From NCBI GenBank assembly GCA_038251625.1, contig JBBSBE010000004.1, forward strand, positions 14,481 through 78,480: DNA of 64,000 nucleotides. Direction: 5' to 3'. The notes under the pieces are model-generated. The model made no database searches, was not told where the DNA came from, and saw only the letters and a list, made by a program, of their open reading frames with translations. Below are positions 52,305 through 63,269 of this stretch, piece after piece (the first letter of the stretch is position 1; the number at the start of each line of letters is the position of its first letter). The DNA comes from JBBQXK01 sp038251625 (GTDB lineage Bacteria; Pseudomonadota; Alphaproteobacteria; Rhodobacterales; Rhodobacteraceae). The translations under genes and the position numbers were made by a program.

Positions 52305-53800
52305 GCTATGCCACCTTTGCAACCGCCATCTCCCGTATCAACGATGTGCTTTGCACGCTGAACCTGCTGAACTGGGACAGCCGCACCGTGATGCCCGCCG
52401 GGGGCGTGGGGGCCCGCGCCCACCAGATCGCCACGCTGACCGATATCGCGCGCGGCATGGCAACCGACCCCGCACTGGCCGAACTGATGGACCGTGTGCA
52501 GCCCGACAGCCCCCTTCAGGCGCGCGCCATCGCCCGGGCCCGGGCCGAGATCGACGTGCTGCGCAAGATCCCGGCCCGGATCATATCCGAAATGGCCTCG
52601 CTCAAGACCCACGCCAATGCGGCTTGGGTGGCGGCGCGGGCCGACAATGATTTTGCAGGCTATGCCCCGGTGCTGAAACGGATGATCGGCCTGCAACGCG
52701 AGATTGCCGGGGCCATCGGCACGGGCGGGCATCCCTATGATGCGATGGTGCAGCTTTATGAACCGGGAATGACCTACGCCCGGCTGACCGATCTTTATGC
52801 CCGTTTGAAAACCGCGCTGATCCCCCTGATCCGCGCCGCTGCCGATGGGCCGCAGCCGCGCGCCGATATTCTGACCCGGCCCTACCCCGTTGCCGCACAA
52901 CGCGAGTTCGGGCTCCGGATGGCGCAGAAGATGGGGTACGACCTGCACTACGGCCGGCTGGACGACACCGTGCATCCGTTCGAGATCAGCTTTACCCGCG
53001 ATGACGTGCGCATCACCTCGCGCTTTCGCGAGACGTGGTTGCCGGGCGGATTGTTCGCACTGTGGCACGAGGCGGGGCACGGGATGTACGAACAGGGCGT
53101 CAATCCCGCCTACAGCCGCACGGTCTTTGCCACCGACCTGTCGAACCTTTATGCTGTCGGCGGGGCCAGTTTCGGGATGCACGAATCCCAGTCGCGCCTG
53201 TGGGAAAACCGGGTGGGCCGGTCACGGGCCTTCTGGGGGCTGCACTATGGCGCATTGCGCGACAGCTTCCCCGATCAGCTAGCCGATGTGACCGAGGATG
53301 ATTTCTGGCGTGCTGTCAACGCCGTGCGCCCCAGCACCATCCGCGTCGAGGCGGACGAATTGACCTATGACATGCACATCATCCTGCGGTCAGAGATCGA
53401 GGCAGGGTTGATGACGGGCGACATCGGGGTGGACGATCTGCCGGGCCTCTGGGCCGAAAAGATGCGCGATTATCTGGGCATCACCGTGCCCGACGACCGG
53501 CAAGGCGTCTTGCAGGACGTGCATTGGAGCCATGGCTACGTCGGGTCTTTCCCGACCTATACGATTGGCAACATCATGTCGTCGCAGCTTTACGCCGTGG
53601 CATCGCGCGATCCTGCCATCGCCGCAGGCCTTGAGGTCGGCGAATACGCACCGCTGCACCGCTGGCTTGGTGACAACGTGTGGGTTCATGGCCGCGCGTC
53701 AACGCCCACCGAGACGTTGCAGCGGGTAACCGGGGGCCCGCTCGACCCTGCCCCTTATGTCGCCGACCTCACGGCCAAGGTCGCGGTGCTTCTGGCATGA
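52301..53800 (+). CDS. M32-family metallocarboxypeptidase (Taq-type)
   Basis: 499 aa, full length for the family. The zinc motif HEAGH lies at residues 256-260 within LWHEAGHGMYEQGVN, and the third ligand glutamate is in MHESQSRLWEN near residue 290. Characteristic DXRXT-like segments are present (DSRTVMPAGG in the N-terminus). Cytoplasmic enzyme that removes C-terminal residues from peptides. Its start overlaps the OppF-type stop and its end overlaps the RraA-like gene, so it processes cargo of importer 2. Confidence 0.96.
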   Translation: MSYATFATAISRINDVLCTLNLLNWDSRTVMPAGGVGARAHQIATLTDIARGMATDPALAELMDRVQPDSPLQARAIARARAEIDVLRKIPARIISEMASLKTHANAAWVAARADNDFAGYAPVLKRMIGLQREIAGAIGTGGHPYDAMVQLYEPGMTYARLTDLYARLKTALIPLIRAAADGPQPRADILTRPYPVAAQREFGLRMAQKMGYDLHYGRLDDTVHPFEISFTRDDVRITSRFRETWLPGGLFALWHEAGHGMYEQGVNPAYSRTVFATDLSNLYAVGGASFGMHESQSRLWENRVGRSRAFWGLHYGALRDSFPDQLADVTEDDFWRAVNAVRPSTIRVEADELTYDMHIILRSEIEAGLMTGDIGVDDLPGLWAEKMRDYLGITVPDDRQGVLQDVHWSHGYVGSFPTYTIGNIMSSQLYAVASRDPAIAAGLEVGEYAPLHRWLGDNVWVHGRASTPTETLQRVTGGPLDPAPYVADLTAKVAVLLA

Positions 53801-54279
53801 ACATTTCGACCGCAGACCTGAACGACGCACATCCCGATGTGGCGCAAGTCATCAACCTGCCATGGCTGATCTTCGGCCAAAGCCGAAGTTTTGAGGGCAA
53901 GGTCAGCACCCTTGTTCTGTTCGAGGATCACCGGCCCGTGCTCGCGGCCCTGGGTGAGCCGGGTAACGGGCGGGTGCTGGTGGTCGACGGGCAAGGCTCG
54001 CCCCGGATCGGGCTGATGGGTGATCGGTTGGCGGGGCTGGCCGTCACCAACGGCTGGGCCGGGGTGGTGCTGAACGGCGCGATCCGCGACAGCGCCGCGA
54101 TCGACGCGATGGCCCTTGGGGTGCGCGCCCTTGCCGTCACCGCGCGTCGGGCGGAAGCGCCCGGCCGGGGTGGCTTTGCGCGCGATACGGTGCTGGGTTT
54201 TGGCGGTTGCATCCTGCGTCCGGGCGATGACCTGCATGCCGATGCGGACGCCGTTCTGATCATGCCGGGCCAAGGATAG
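53797..54279 (+). CDS. RraA-like protein / 4-hydroxy-4-methyl-2-oxoglutarate aldolase family
   Basis: 160 aa. The family core GLMGDRLAGLAVTNGWAGVVLNGAIRDSAAIDAMALGVRAL holds the substrate- and metal-binding residues (Arg and Asp in GAIRD). RraA proteins inhibit RNase E, while close relatives are metal-dependent aldolases or oxaloacetate decarboxylases. In this catabolic operon an aldolase role is more plausible than an RNase E regulator. The start is ATG 53797, overlapping the M32 gene; it ends the operon. Confidence 0.88.
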   Translation: MNISTADLNDAHPDVAQVINLPWLIFGQSRSFEGKVSTLVLFEDHRPVLAALGEPGNGRVLVVDGQGSPRIGLMGDRLAGLAVTNGWAGVVLNGAIRDSAAIDAMALGVRALAVTARRAEAPGRGGFARDTVLGFGGCILRPGDDLHADADAVLIMPGQG

Positions 54280-54460
54280 GCGGGAATTGATCCACCCCCT
54301 CAGAACACTTGGCCGCCTACCGTGTTTGCGTCTGCGTAATTTCTGAACGGTTTCGCGGTAATTCGCCACCGCACCCACGAAAATGACGCAGCTACCTTGA
54401 ATTTCCCGGCGTCAGCGTCATGCTCCGATATGACAAACCGAAAGACCGGGGGGTGGGGGC

Positions 54461-55354
54461 ATGCCGACCAAAGAGGGAATTGCGCCCTTTGGGGACTATG
54501 CGACGTGGTACATGCTGCGGGGTGCGCTCGGGGGCGATAAGGCCCCGCTCATCGTGCTGCATGGCGGGCCCGGTTGTACGCATGACTATGTGCTGGCCTT
54601 CGGCGATATCGCCGACACCGGCCGCCCGGTCATTCTGTACGATCAGATCGGCAATGGCCGGTCGACCCATCTGCGCGACAAGGGCGCCGATTTCTGGACG
54701 GTCGATTTCTTCATCGCCGAGTTGGAAAACCTGATCGACCATCTGGGGGTACGCGGCGGCTATCACATCCTTGGCCAGTCGTGGGGCGGGATGCTGGGGG
54801 CCGAGTTTGCCGTGCGTCGTCCCAAGGGGCTCATCTCGCTGGTGATCGCGGATTCGCCTGCCTCGATGGAACTGTGGGTGCGCGAAGCGAACCGGCTGAA
54901 ATCAGAACTTCCCGCAGATGTGCAGGCGGCGCTGACGAAACACGAGGCCGAGGGGACGACCGACCACCCCGACTATGTGGCCGCGTCCGACACGTTCTAT
55001 GCCCGACACGTCTGCCGGGTGCAGCCCATGCCGCCCGAAGTGGTGCGCACGTTTGAGGCGATCGCGACCGATCCGACCGTCTATCACACGATGAACGGGC
55101 CAAGCGAGTTTCACGTCATAGGCTCGCTGAAACACTGGACGATCATCGACCGCCTGCCCGCGATCAACGTGCCGACCTTCCTGATCTCTGGCGAATATGA
55201 CGAGGCGACACGGGCGACCGTGCAGCCCTATGCAGACAAGATCCCCGACGTGCGCTGGCAGATTTTCCAGCACAGCAGCCACATGCCGCATGTCGAAGAG
55301 AAAGAGGCCTGTCTGGCCGCCGTCAGCACCTTCTTGACTGAAACGGGCCGGTAA
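54461..55354 (+). CDS. Proline iminopeptidase-family alpha/beta hydrolase
   Basis: 297 aa. The HGGPG oxyanion motif of proline iminopeptidases (VLHGGPGCTHDYV, near residue 33), the nucleophile LGQSWGGM near residue 107 and the catalytic histidine in SSHMPHVEE near residue 276 are intact. ISGEYDEATRATV supplies the acid. There is no signal peptide, so it is cytoplasmic. A 34-base gap separates it from the importer-3 binding-protein gene, so it probably belongs to that operon. It would trim N-terminal residues or hydrolyse an amide of imported peptides. The ribosome site is a G-rich stretch just before ATG 54461. Confidence 0.92.
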   Translation: MPTKEGIAPFGDYATWYMLRGALGGDKAPLIVLHGGPGCTHDYVLAFGDIADTGRPVILYDQIGNGRSTHLRDKGADFWTVDFFIAELENLIDHLGVRGGYHILGQSWGGMLGAEFAVRRPKGLISLVIADSPASMELWVREANRLKSELPADVQAALTKHEAEGTTDHPDYVAASDTFYARHVCRVQPMPPEVVRTFEAIATDPTVYHTMNGPSEFHVIGSLKHWTIIDRLPAINVPTFLISGEYDEATRATVQPYADKIPDVRWQIFQHSSHMPHVEEKEACLAAVSTFLTETGR

Positions 55355-55387
55355 CGGGCCCGACCCATGAACCGACAGGAGAACACC

Positions 55388-57064
55388 ATGAACGGCAAGA
55401 CGCTTGTCACCTTACTGGCCGCGGGCCTAACCTTGGCTTCCACGACCAGCCTCGTCTCGGCGCAATCGCGTGCGGAACTGATGGCCGCGCATCGCGGCGG
55501 AACGCTGAAGCTGGTGGCCCGCGCCGCGGGCGGCACCATCGACCCGCATGTCAATTACACGCTGCAATACTGGCAGCTTTATCAGTCGGTCTATGACGGG
55601 CTGGTGGCCTTCCAGAAGGGCGACGGGATCGACGGCACCGTTCTGGTACCCGATCTGGCCGAAGCCATCCCGGAGGCCACAAACGACGGCAAGACCTATG
55701 TCTTCAAGTTGCGGTCGGGCATCAAGTTCTCGGACGGCACCGATCTGGGCGTCGATGATGTAGTGGCGTCATTTCAGCGCATCTTCAAGGTCTCCTCCCC
55801 AACCTCCGGCACCTTCTACAACGGCATCGTGGGCGCCGATGCCTGCATCGCCGACCCCGCCACCTGCACGCTGGACGGCGGAGTGATCAGCGACGCGGCC
55901 GCAGGCACGGTGACGATCAATCTCGTAGCCCCAGACCCGGAGTTCTTTTTCAAGATCGCCGTCCCCCATGCCTCGATCCTGCCCGCCGAGGCGCCGACGA
56001 CCGATGTGGGCGTGGCACCCATTGCAGGCACCGGTGCCTACATGTTCACCACCTACAACCCCAATGAATCGCTGGTGATGGTGCGCAACCCCAACTTCAC
56101 CGAATGGAGCGAGAAGGCCCAGCCCGACGGCTTCGTCGACAGCATCGAATTCGGCTTCGGGCTGACGGATGAGGGCGAGGTGACTGCGGTGCAGAACGGG
56201 CAGGCCGACTGGATGTTCGACCAGCCGCCCACCGACCGTCTGGCCGAGATCGGCACGAATTATGCCGATCAGGTCCACGTGAACCCGCTGACCGCGTTCT
56301 GGTATGCGCCGATGAACGTCAATCTCGCGCCCTTCAACGACGTGCGGGTGCGCCAGGCGCTGAACTACGCCATCGACCGCGATGCACTGGTCGGCATCTT
56401 CGGAGGCCAGGTGCTGGCGCAACCGGTATGCCAGATCCTGCCGCCCGGTTTTCCCGGGCATGAGGACTTTTGCACCTATACAACAGACCCCGGCACGGTG
56501 TGGAGCGCACCTGACCTTGAAAAGGCCAAAGCACTGGTCGAGGAATCTGGCACCAAGGGCCAGACCGTCACGGTGATCAGCGACGATACAGCCGTCAGCC
56601 GCGAGGTCGGCACCTATCTTGCCTCGGTCCTCAGCGATCTGGGCTATGACGCCTCGGTCAAGGCGATCTCGGCGAACATCCAGTTCACCTATATCCAGAA
56701 CACCAACAACAACGTGCAGATCAGCGTATCGCAGTGGTATCAGGACTACCCCGCAGCCTCGAACTTCCTGAACGTGCTCTTGTCCTGCGCCTCGTTCCAT
56801 CCGGGATCGGATTCCTCGGTCAACATCGCGGGCTTTTGCGACAAGGACATCGACGCCCGGATGCAGGCGGCCATGGCGCAGGCGGTAACCGATCCCGAAG
56901 GGGCTAATGTCGAATGGGCCAAGATCGACCGGGCGATGATGGATGCGGCACCAATGGCACCGCTCTTTACGCCAAAGCACGTCGATTTCCTGTCCAAACG
57001 GGTGCAGAACTTCACCTTCTCGAACCAGTTTCAGTGGGTGATGGCGCTGTCGTGGGTTCAATAA
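55388..57064 (+). CDS. Peptide ABC substrate-binding protein (family 5), importer 3
   Basis: 558 aa, longer than the paralogues of importers 1 and 2. Signal peptide MNGKTLVTLLAAGLTLASTTSLVSA, then RAELMAAHRGGTLKLVARAAGGTIDPHVN. The signature FKLRSGIKFSDGTDLGVDDVV lies near residue 110. Two cysteines in DACIADPATCT near residue 155 might form a disulfide. The start is ATG 55388 with GGAG upstream. It is followed by the permease genes after five bases, with no hairpin. Confidence 0.94.
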   Translation: MNGKTLVTLLAAGLTLASTTSLVSAQSRAELMAAHRGGTLKLVARAAGGTIDPHVNYTLQYWQLYQSVYDGLVAFQKGDGIDGTVLVPDLAEAIPEATNDGKTYVFKLRSGIKFSDGTDLGVDDVVASFQRIFKVSSPTSGTFYNGIVGADACIADPATCTLDGGVISDAAAGTVTINLVAPDPEFFFKIAVPHASILPAEAPTTDVGVAPIAGTGAYMFTTYNPNESLVMVRNPNFTEWSEKAQPDGFVDSIEFGFGLTDEGEVTAVQNGQADWMFDQPPTDRLAEIGTNYADQVHVNPLTAFWYAPMNVNLAPFNDVRVRQALNYAIDRDALVGIFGGQVLAQPVCQILPPGFPGHEDFCTYTTDPGTVWSAPDLEKAKALVEESGTKGQTVTVISDDTAVSREVGTYLASVLSDLGYDASVKAISANIQFTYIQNTNNNVQISVSQWYQDYPAASNFLNVLLSCASFHPGSDSSVNIAGFCDKDIDARMQAAMAQAVTDPEGANVEWAKIDRAMMDAAPMAPLFTPKHVDFLSKRVQNFTFSNQFQWVMALSWVQ

Positions 57065-57068
57065 GCGC

Positions 57069-58097
57069 ATGACGGACGCGGCGCCTGCGTCGTCTGAAAT
57101 GCCGGCCGCCGTGCCCGAAAACAAGGACGGGCGCGGCCCTTGGGCAACCGCCCTGCGGCGCCTGCGGCGAAGCCGGGCGGCAATTGTGTCAGCGCTGATC
57201 CTCGCGCTGATCGTTCTGGCGTGCGCGCTTGCCCCGCTTTACGCGGGGCTGGCGGGCAGCGATCCGTTCCGGTCGAACCTTGGCGGCAAGATCATGGTCG
57301 AGGGCAAGCGGGTTCCCGTCATGCAGCCTTCGACCACCGGACTTGGCCTTGGGGTAACGCCCATCGGGCCGACATGGGGCACCGCCTACATGCTGGGGGC
57401 CGATACCCAAGGCCGCGACGTCGCGGCGCGGCTCCTCTATGGCGGTCGCAATTCGCTGTTCATCGCGGCATCGGCGACCGCGATCTGCCTTGTGCTTGCC
57501 GCCTTCGTCGGGATCGTCGCGGGGTTTGCAGGCGGCGTGGTGGACATGGTGCTCAGCCGCATTCTTGACGTCCTCTGGGCCTTCCCGGTCTATCTGCTGG
57601 CCATCTCGCTTTCGATTGTCCTTCTGAACAGCAGCTTTACCCTTGGCCCCGTGACCATCACCTCGGGCAGCCTGATCCTGCCCATCGGCATCATCGGGGT
57701 CATCTACGTGCCCTACGTCGCCCGGCCCGTCCGGTCAAAGGTTCTGACCCTGCGGCAAAGCGAGTTCGTCCTGGCCTCCATCGGCCTTGGCATGCCCGTA
57801 AGCCGCATACTGACGCGGGATATCCTGCCCAACGTGATCCCCACCCTGATCGTCTTCGTGCCGATCCTCCTTGCCCTGTCGATTGTCACGGAATCCGCGC
57901 TCTCGTTCCTGTCGATCGGGGTGCAGCCGCCCGATGCAAGCTGGGGAACGATCATTCAGGATGGTCAGTCATTGCTCTATTCCCGCCCCACCGTCGCCCT
58001 TGCACCGGGGATCGCCATCGTCCTGACGGTGCTTGCGCTGAACGTGCTGGGTGATTGCCTGCGCGATGCGCTCGATCCGCGTTTCAAGCTGGGATGA
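57069..58097 (+). CDS. Peptide ABC permease (DppC-type), importer 3
   Basis: 342 aa. It is longer than the other DppC-type permeases because of a charged N-terminal tail and a periplasmic insert (about residues 65-105, NLGGKIMVEGKRVPVMQPSTTG) before GADTQGRDVAARLLYGGRNS. Membrane segments and the EAA-type loop (SEFVLASIGLGMPVSRILTRDILPN) follow normally; it ends VLGDCLRDALDPRF. In this operon the DppC-type gene precedes the DppB-type gene, opposite to importer 2. Confidence 0.93.
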   Translation: MTDAAPASSEMPAAVPENKDGRGPWATALRRLRRSRAAIVSALILALIVLACALAPLYAGLAGSDPFRSNLGGKIMVEGKRVPVMQPSTTGLGLGVTPIGPTWGTAYMLGADTQGRDVAARLLYGGRNSLFIAASATAICLVLAAFVGIVAGFAGGVVDMVLSRILDVLWAFPVYLLAISLSIVLLNSSFTLGPVTITSGSLILPIGIIGVIYVPYVARPVRSKVLTLRQSEFVLASIGLGMPVSRILTRDILPNVIPTLIVFVPILLALSIVTESALSFLSIGVQPPDASWGTIIQDGQSLLYSRPTVALAPGIAIVLTVLALNVLGDCLRDALDPRFKLG

Positions 58098-58107
58098 GGG
58101 GACGCGC

Positions 58108-59076
58108 ATGATCGCCACCATCCTGCAACGCCTGATCCAGATGGCCTTCGTGATGTTCGGCATCTCGGTTCTGGTATTCCTGATCTTCTTCGCCACCCCC
58201 GGTTCGGACCCGGCGGCCCGCATCGCCGGGCGCAATGCAGCACCCGAGACGGTGGCGCAAATCCGCCACGACTTCGGCTTCGACCGGCCCTTGCCCGTGC
58301 AATACGCACTGCTGATGAAGCGGCTTTTCATCACCCGTGACCTCACCTCCTTCGTCAACCGGGGGCAGAAGGTGATCCCCCAGGTGCTGGACGCCATGCC
58401 CGCCACACTTTCGCTCGTCATCGGAGCGGCGGTCCTGTGGGTAATCGGCGGCATCGCTGTCGGGCTGACGGCGGCGGCGATGCGCGACAGTTGGGTCGAC
58501 CGGGGGTTGATGATCGTGGCGCTGATCGGCATCTCGATGCCCGTCTTCTGGCTGGGCGAGGTGATGAACCTTCTCAGCCAAAGCCGCTTCCACGACACCT
58601 GGCTCTTTTCCTGGGTGCCGGGCCTTGGCTATGTGCCGCTGACGGAAGATCCCGTCGGCTGGGCCAAGGCGCTGGTGATCCCGTGGCTTACACTCGCCGT
58701 CCTCTACATCGGCATCTACGCCCGCGTCCTGCGCGCCAACGTGATCGAGGCCTACTCCGAAGATTTCATCCGCACCGCCCGCGCCAAAGGCCTGTCCGAG
58801 GGGCGGGTGCTGATCCGTCACGCTTTCCGCACCTCGCTCTTGCCGTTCGTCACGATGTTCGGCCTCGATTTCGGGGCGCTGGTCGGCGGGGCAGCGCTCT
58901 TGACCGAGGTGGTGTTCGGCATCAACGGCGTCGGGCGTTTGACCTATCAGTCGCTGCAGAACCTCGATCTGCCGGTGATCCTTGCCACCGTGATGTATGC
59001 CTCGTTCTTCGTGGTGGCGGCGAACGCCGTCGTTGACCTGCTCTACGCCGCCATCGACCCCAGGATGCGGGCATGA
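58108..59076 (+). CDS. Peptide ABC permease (DppB-type), importer 3
   Basis: 322 aa from ATG 58108 (GAGGGG upstream). First helix (MIATILQRLIQMAFVMFGISVLVFLIFF), then the loop PGSDPAARIAGRNAAPETV, where LLPGDP is altered to TPGSDP. The EAA-type loop EDFIRTARAKGLSEGRVLIRHAFR and C-terminal YAAIDPRMRA are typical. It overlaps the following ATPase by ATGA. Confidence 0.93.
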   Translation: MIATILQRLIQMAFVMFGISVLVFLIFFATPGSDPAARIAGRNAAPETVAQIRHDFGFDRPLPVQYALLMKRLFITRDLTSFVNRGQKVIPQVLDAMPATLSLVIGAAVLWVIGGIAVGLTAAAMRDSWVDRGLMIVALIGISMPVFWLGEVMNLLSQSRFHDTWLFSWVPGLGYVPLTEDPVGWAKALVIPWLTLAVLYIGIYARVLRANVIEAYSEDFIRTARAKGLSEGRVLIRHAFRTSLLPFVTMFGLDFGALVGGAALLTEVVFGINGVGRLTYQSLQNLDLPVILATVMYASFFVVAANAVVDLLYAAIDPRMRA

Positions 59077-60073
59077 CCGCGCCACTTCTGGACGTGCGCA
59101 ACCTCAGCGTCCGCTTCGCCACCGAAGGCGGCCCGGTGACGGCGGTGCAGGATGTATCCTTCACCGTCGCGGCGGGTGAGATCGTGTCGGTGGTCGGTGA
59201 AAGCGGCTCGGGCAAATCCCTGTCGCTCTTGTCAGTGCTGGGCCTGCATGACCCGCGCAACACGACCGTCGGCGGTGCGGTCACGTTTCGGGGCCAATCC
59301 CTGCTTGACTTGCCCGCCCGCCAGATGCGGGCACTCAGGGGCCGCGACATCGCCTTCATCAGTCAGGATCCGATGACCGCGCTGACCCCTGTCTACAGCA
59401 TCGGTGACCAGATCACCGAACAGATCCGGGCGCACGAGGCTGTGTCCGCCAAGGCAGCGCGGGCGCGGGCGGTGCAGCTTTTGGCCGATGTGGGCATCTT
59501 CGCCCCCGCGGATACCGCCAAACGCTATCCACATCAGCTGTCGGGCGGCATGCGCCAGCGGGCGGTCATCGCAATGGCAGTGTCGTGCAACCCTGCCCTC
59601 CTGATCGCCGACGAGCCGACGACCGCGCTCGATACCACCGTGCAGGCACAGGTGCTGGATCTGCTGCGCAAGCTGCGGACCGACTTTGGTTCGGCCATCG
59701 TGCTCATCACCCACGATATGGGCGTGGTGGCCGAGATGGCCGACAAGGTGGTGGTGATGTACGCAGGCCGCGTCGTCGAAAGCGGCCCGGCGGCGGCGGT
59801 CTTCAACGATCCGCTGCACCCCTACACCTGGGGCCTTCTGGGCTCGATCCCGCCCCTGACCGGCGCACGCCCCCGCCGCCTGCCGTCGATCCCCGGTGCG
59901 CCGCCGATGGTGGGCCGGGTGCCTGCGGGCTGCGCCTTTGCCCCCCGCTGCCCGGCACGCATGCCCATTTGCAGCACCGAACCGCCCCGGATCGGCACAG
60001 CAGACCACCTTGCCCTGTGCCATCTCTCGGCAGAACAGCGCATCACCGCCCGCCCCCCTGCCCTGGTGCCCGC

Positions 60074-60077
<4 letters not shown>
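59073..60077 (+). CDS. Peptide ABC ATP-binding protein (DppD/OppD-type), importer 3
   Basis: 334 aa. Walker A GESGSGKSL near residue 39, signature LSGGMRQRAVIAMAV, Walker B LLIADEPTTALD and C-terminal GCAFAPRCPARMPIC. It lies between the DppB-type permease and DppF-type genes with ATGA overlaps on both sides. Nothing unusual in the motifs. Confidence 0.95.
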
Positions 60078-61093
<1,016 letters not shown>

Positions 61094-61444
61094 TGCTGCG
61101 GTCTGTTACATCCTTGCCTTGCGGACCCCGCGCCCGACCGGGTCAAAGGCCGCACAAAGAAATCGGGCAGCGCGCCAAAGATGGGGCCTGCGCATCGGTT
61201 CGCCGTCCGGCACGCGCTCCCGTGGCCCTGACGGAAAAGTTCGCGCCTTTACGGCCCTCCCGTGCCGTCAAGCCGCACCTGGCGGACCGGGCACATCTTA
61301 ACCAACAGGCAATCCAACCACCCTTCCGCTTCTGCGCCAAGGGGGGCAACGCATTGGAAAGGATCAAGATCGCCGTTTTTCATCGCCTGAAGATGCCCCT
61401 GACCACGCTCATCTTTGCGCTGCCCGCCGGACGAAAGGACGCTC
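61094..61444. other. 351-bp gap, probable promoter region of importer 4
   Basis: No gene with a plausible product. Open frames such as 61093-61467 (plus) have no domain pattern. The region between about 61280 and 61400 contains AT-richer patches (CATCTTAACC, GCCGTTTTTCATCG) that might hold the promoter of the fourth importer. AAAGGA (61432-61437) is the ribosome site of the next gene. Confidence 0.45.
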
Positions 61445-62329
61445 ATGTTCCGCCCCGCCACTGCTGAAGGCATGCGCCCCCACGGCGCCCTTGCGCGGCT
61501 CTTGCGGCGCAAAGCGGCGCTCTTTGGGGTGATCGTGATCGCGCTTGTGGTCATCGGGGCTGTCTTCGCACCCTTGCTCGCGCCCTTCGCGCCCGAGGAC
61601 CAGCACTTTGACGGCCTGACCCTTGAAGGCGCCCCCCTTCCGCCCGGCGGGGCCTATCTGCTGGGCACTGACCTGTTGGGCCGCGATCTTTTTTCACGCC
61701 TTCTTTACGGCGCGCGCACGTCGCTGCTGATCGGGATCGTGGCGAATGGCATCGCGTTGGTGATCGGCACGATGGTTGGCCTTACGGCCGGGTATTTCCG
61801 TGGCTGGATCGGCAGCACGCTGATGCGGTTCACGGATCTGATGATGGCGTTTCCGGCGCTCTTGCTGGCGATTTGCCTCGCCGCAATCCTCTCGCCCTCG
61901 CTGTGGATCGTGGCCATGGTCATCGCTTTGGTCAACTGGGCGCAGGTGGCGCGGGTCATCTACACCGAAACAACCTCGCTGGCCGAACGGGATTTCATCG
62001 CCGCCGAACGCACACTTGGCGCGGGCACGGGGCGCATTCTCTTTCACCATATCCTGCCGCATCTGCTGCCCACGATCATCGTCTGGGGCACGCTCGGCAT
62101 CTCGACCTCGGTTCTGCTTGAAGCAACCCTCAGTTTCCTTGGCGTGGGCGTGCAGCCGCCGACCCCAAGCTGGGGCAACATCGTCTTCGAGAACCAGACC
62201 TATTTTCAGTCGGCGCCGTGGCTGGTGTTCCTGCCCGGGGCCGCGATCCTTGCGCTGGCACTGGCGTTCAATCTGGTCGGCGACGCGCTGCGCGACGTGA
62301 TGGACCCCACGCAAAGGGGGCGCGACTGA
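61445..62329 (+). CDS. Peptide ABC permease (DppC-type), importer 4
   Basis: 294 aa from ATG 61445. After a short basic tail (MRPHGALARLLRRKAALFG) come about six membrane helices, with GTDLLGRDLFSRLLYGARTS near residue 78 and the EAA-type loop RDFIAAERTLGAGTGRILFHHILPH. It ends VVGDALRDVMDPT-like (LVGDALRDVMDPTQRG). Permeases precede the binding protein in this operon, unlike importers 2 and 3. ATPase genes for this importer are not in the window; they may lie further right, or it may use those of importer 3. Confidence 0.94.
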   Translation: MFRPATAEGMRPHGALARLLRRKAALFGVIVIALVVIGAVFAPLLAPFAPEDQHFDGLTLEGAPLPPGGAYLLGTDLLGRDLFSRLLYGARTSLLIGIVANGIALVIGTMVGLTAGYFRGWIGSTLMRFTDLMMAFPALLLAICLAAILSPSLWIVAMVIALVNWAQVARVIYTETTSLAERDFIAAERTLGAGTGRILFHHILPHLLPTIIVWGTLGISTSVLLEATLSFLGVGVQPPTPSWGNIVFENQTYFQSAPWLVFLPGAAILALALAFNLVGDALRDVMDPTQRGRD

Positions 62330-63249
62330 TGGCCGCGGTCCTGTTCCGCCGTCTCCTGCAATCGGGGCTGATCCTCCTCGGCGTCAGCTTCATTACCTTC
62401 TTTCTTCTCTTCGTCCTGCCCGCAGACCCCGTTCGCCAGATCGCGGGCCGCTCCGCCACACCGCAGACGGTGGAAAACATCCGCACAGAGCTTGGCCTCG
62501 ACCGGCCCTTCATCGTGCAATACGGTCGCTACCTCGGCGGGCTCGTGCAGGGCGACATGGGGCGCAGCTACCTGCAAAAAACCGAAGTATCCGCGCTGAT
62601 CGCCGCGCGCCTTCCCGCCACGCTTCTCCTGATGGCAGGTGCCATTGGCTGCGAGCTGATCCTCGGCCTCGGCATGGGGATCACGGCGGCGCTTCTGCGC
62701 GGGCGGGCGGGCGATCAAGCGCTGATGATGGCCTCGTTCGTCACCGTCTCTGCCCCGCAGTTCGTGGTCAGCCTGCTGATGCTCTACGTCTTTGCCGTTC
62801 GCCTGCAATGGTTCCCCATCGGCGGCTACGGCACCTTCGCGTATCTGGTGCTGCCGTCGCTCACACTGGGGCTCCTCGGCTCGGGCTGGTACGCGCGAAT
62901 GGTCCGCTCCTCGATGATCGACGTGCTGCGTGCCGATTACATCCGCACCGCCCGCGCCAAGGGCCTCGCCAGGCACCGCGTGATCCTGCGCCACGCCCTG
63001 CCCAACGCGATCCTGCCGATCATCGCCATGATCGGCATCGACATCGGCATGTTCATGGGGGGAATCGTCGTCGTCGAAAGCGTGTTCGGCTGGCCCGGCA
63101 TCGGGCAGCTTGCGTGGCAGGCGATCCAGCGCATCGACATCCCCATCATCATGGGCGTCACGCTGGTCTCGGCCTCTGCCATCGTACTGGGCAACCTTCT
63201 GGCCGACCTCATCACCCCGCTGATCGACCCGCGGATCAAACTTCGCTGA
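62329..63249 (+). CDS. Peptide ABC permease (DppB-type), importer 4
   Basis: 306 aa from ATG 62329, whose first base is the last base of the previous stop (TGATG). It starts MAAVLFRRLLQSGLILLGVSFITFFLLF, with VLPADPVRQIAGRSATPQTVE after the first helix. The EAA-type loop DYIRTARAKGLARHRVILRHALPNAI and the end LIDPRIKLR follow the DppB pattern. A longer frame from 62218 overlaps the upstream gene and is rejected. Confidence 0.94.
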   Translation: MAAVLFRRLLQSGLILLGVSFITFFLLFVLPADPVRQIAGRSATPQTVENIRTELGLDRPFIVQYGRYLGGLVQGDMGRSYLQKTEVSALIAARLPATLLLMAGAIGCELILGLGMGITAALLRGRAGDQALMMASFVTVSAPQFVVSLLMLYVFAVRLQWFPIGGYGTFAYLVLPSLTLGLLGSGWYARMVRSSMIDVLRADYIRTARAKGLARHRVILRHALPNAILPIIAMIGIDIGMFMGGIVVVESVFGWPGIGQLAWQAIQRIDIPIIMGVTLVSASAIVLGNLLADLITPLIDPRIKLR

Positions 63250-63269
63250 CCATCCAACAGGAGAGACCA

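Noticed and set aside
55769..57124. 451-codon open frame on the minus strand
   Set aside because: Antisense to the importer-3 binding protein, no ribosome site, low-complexity composition.
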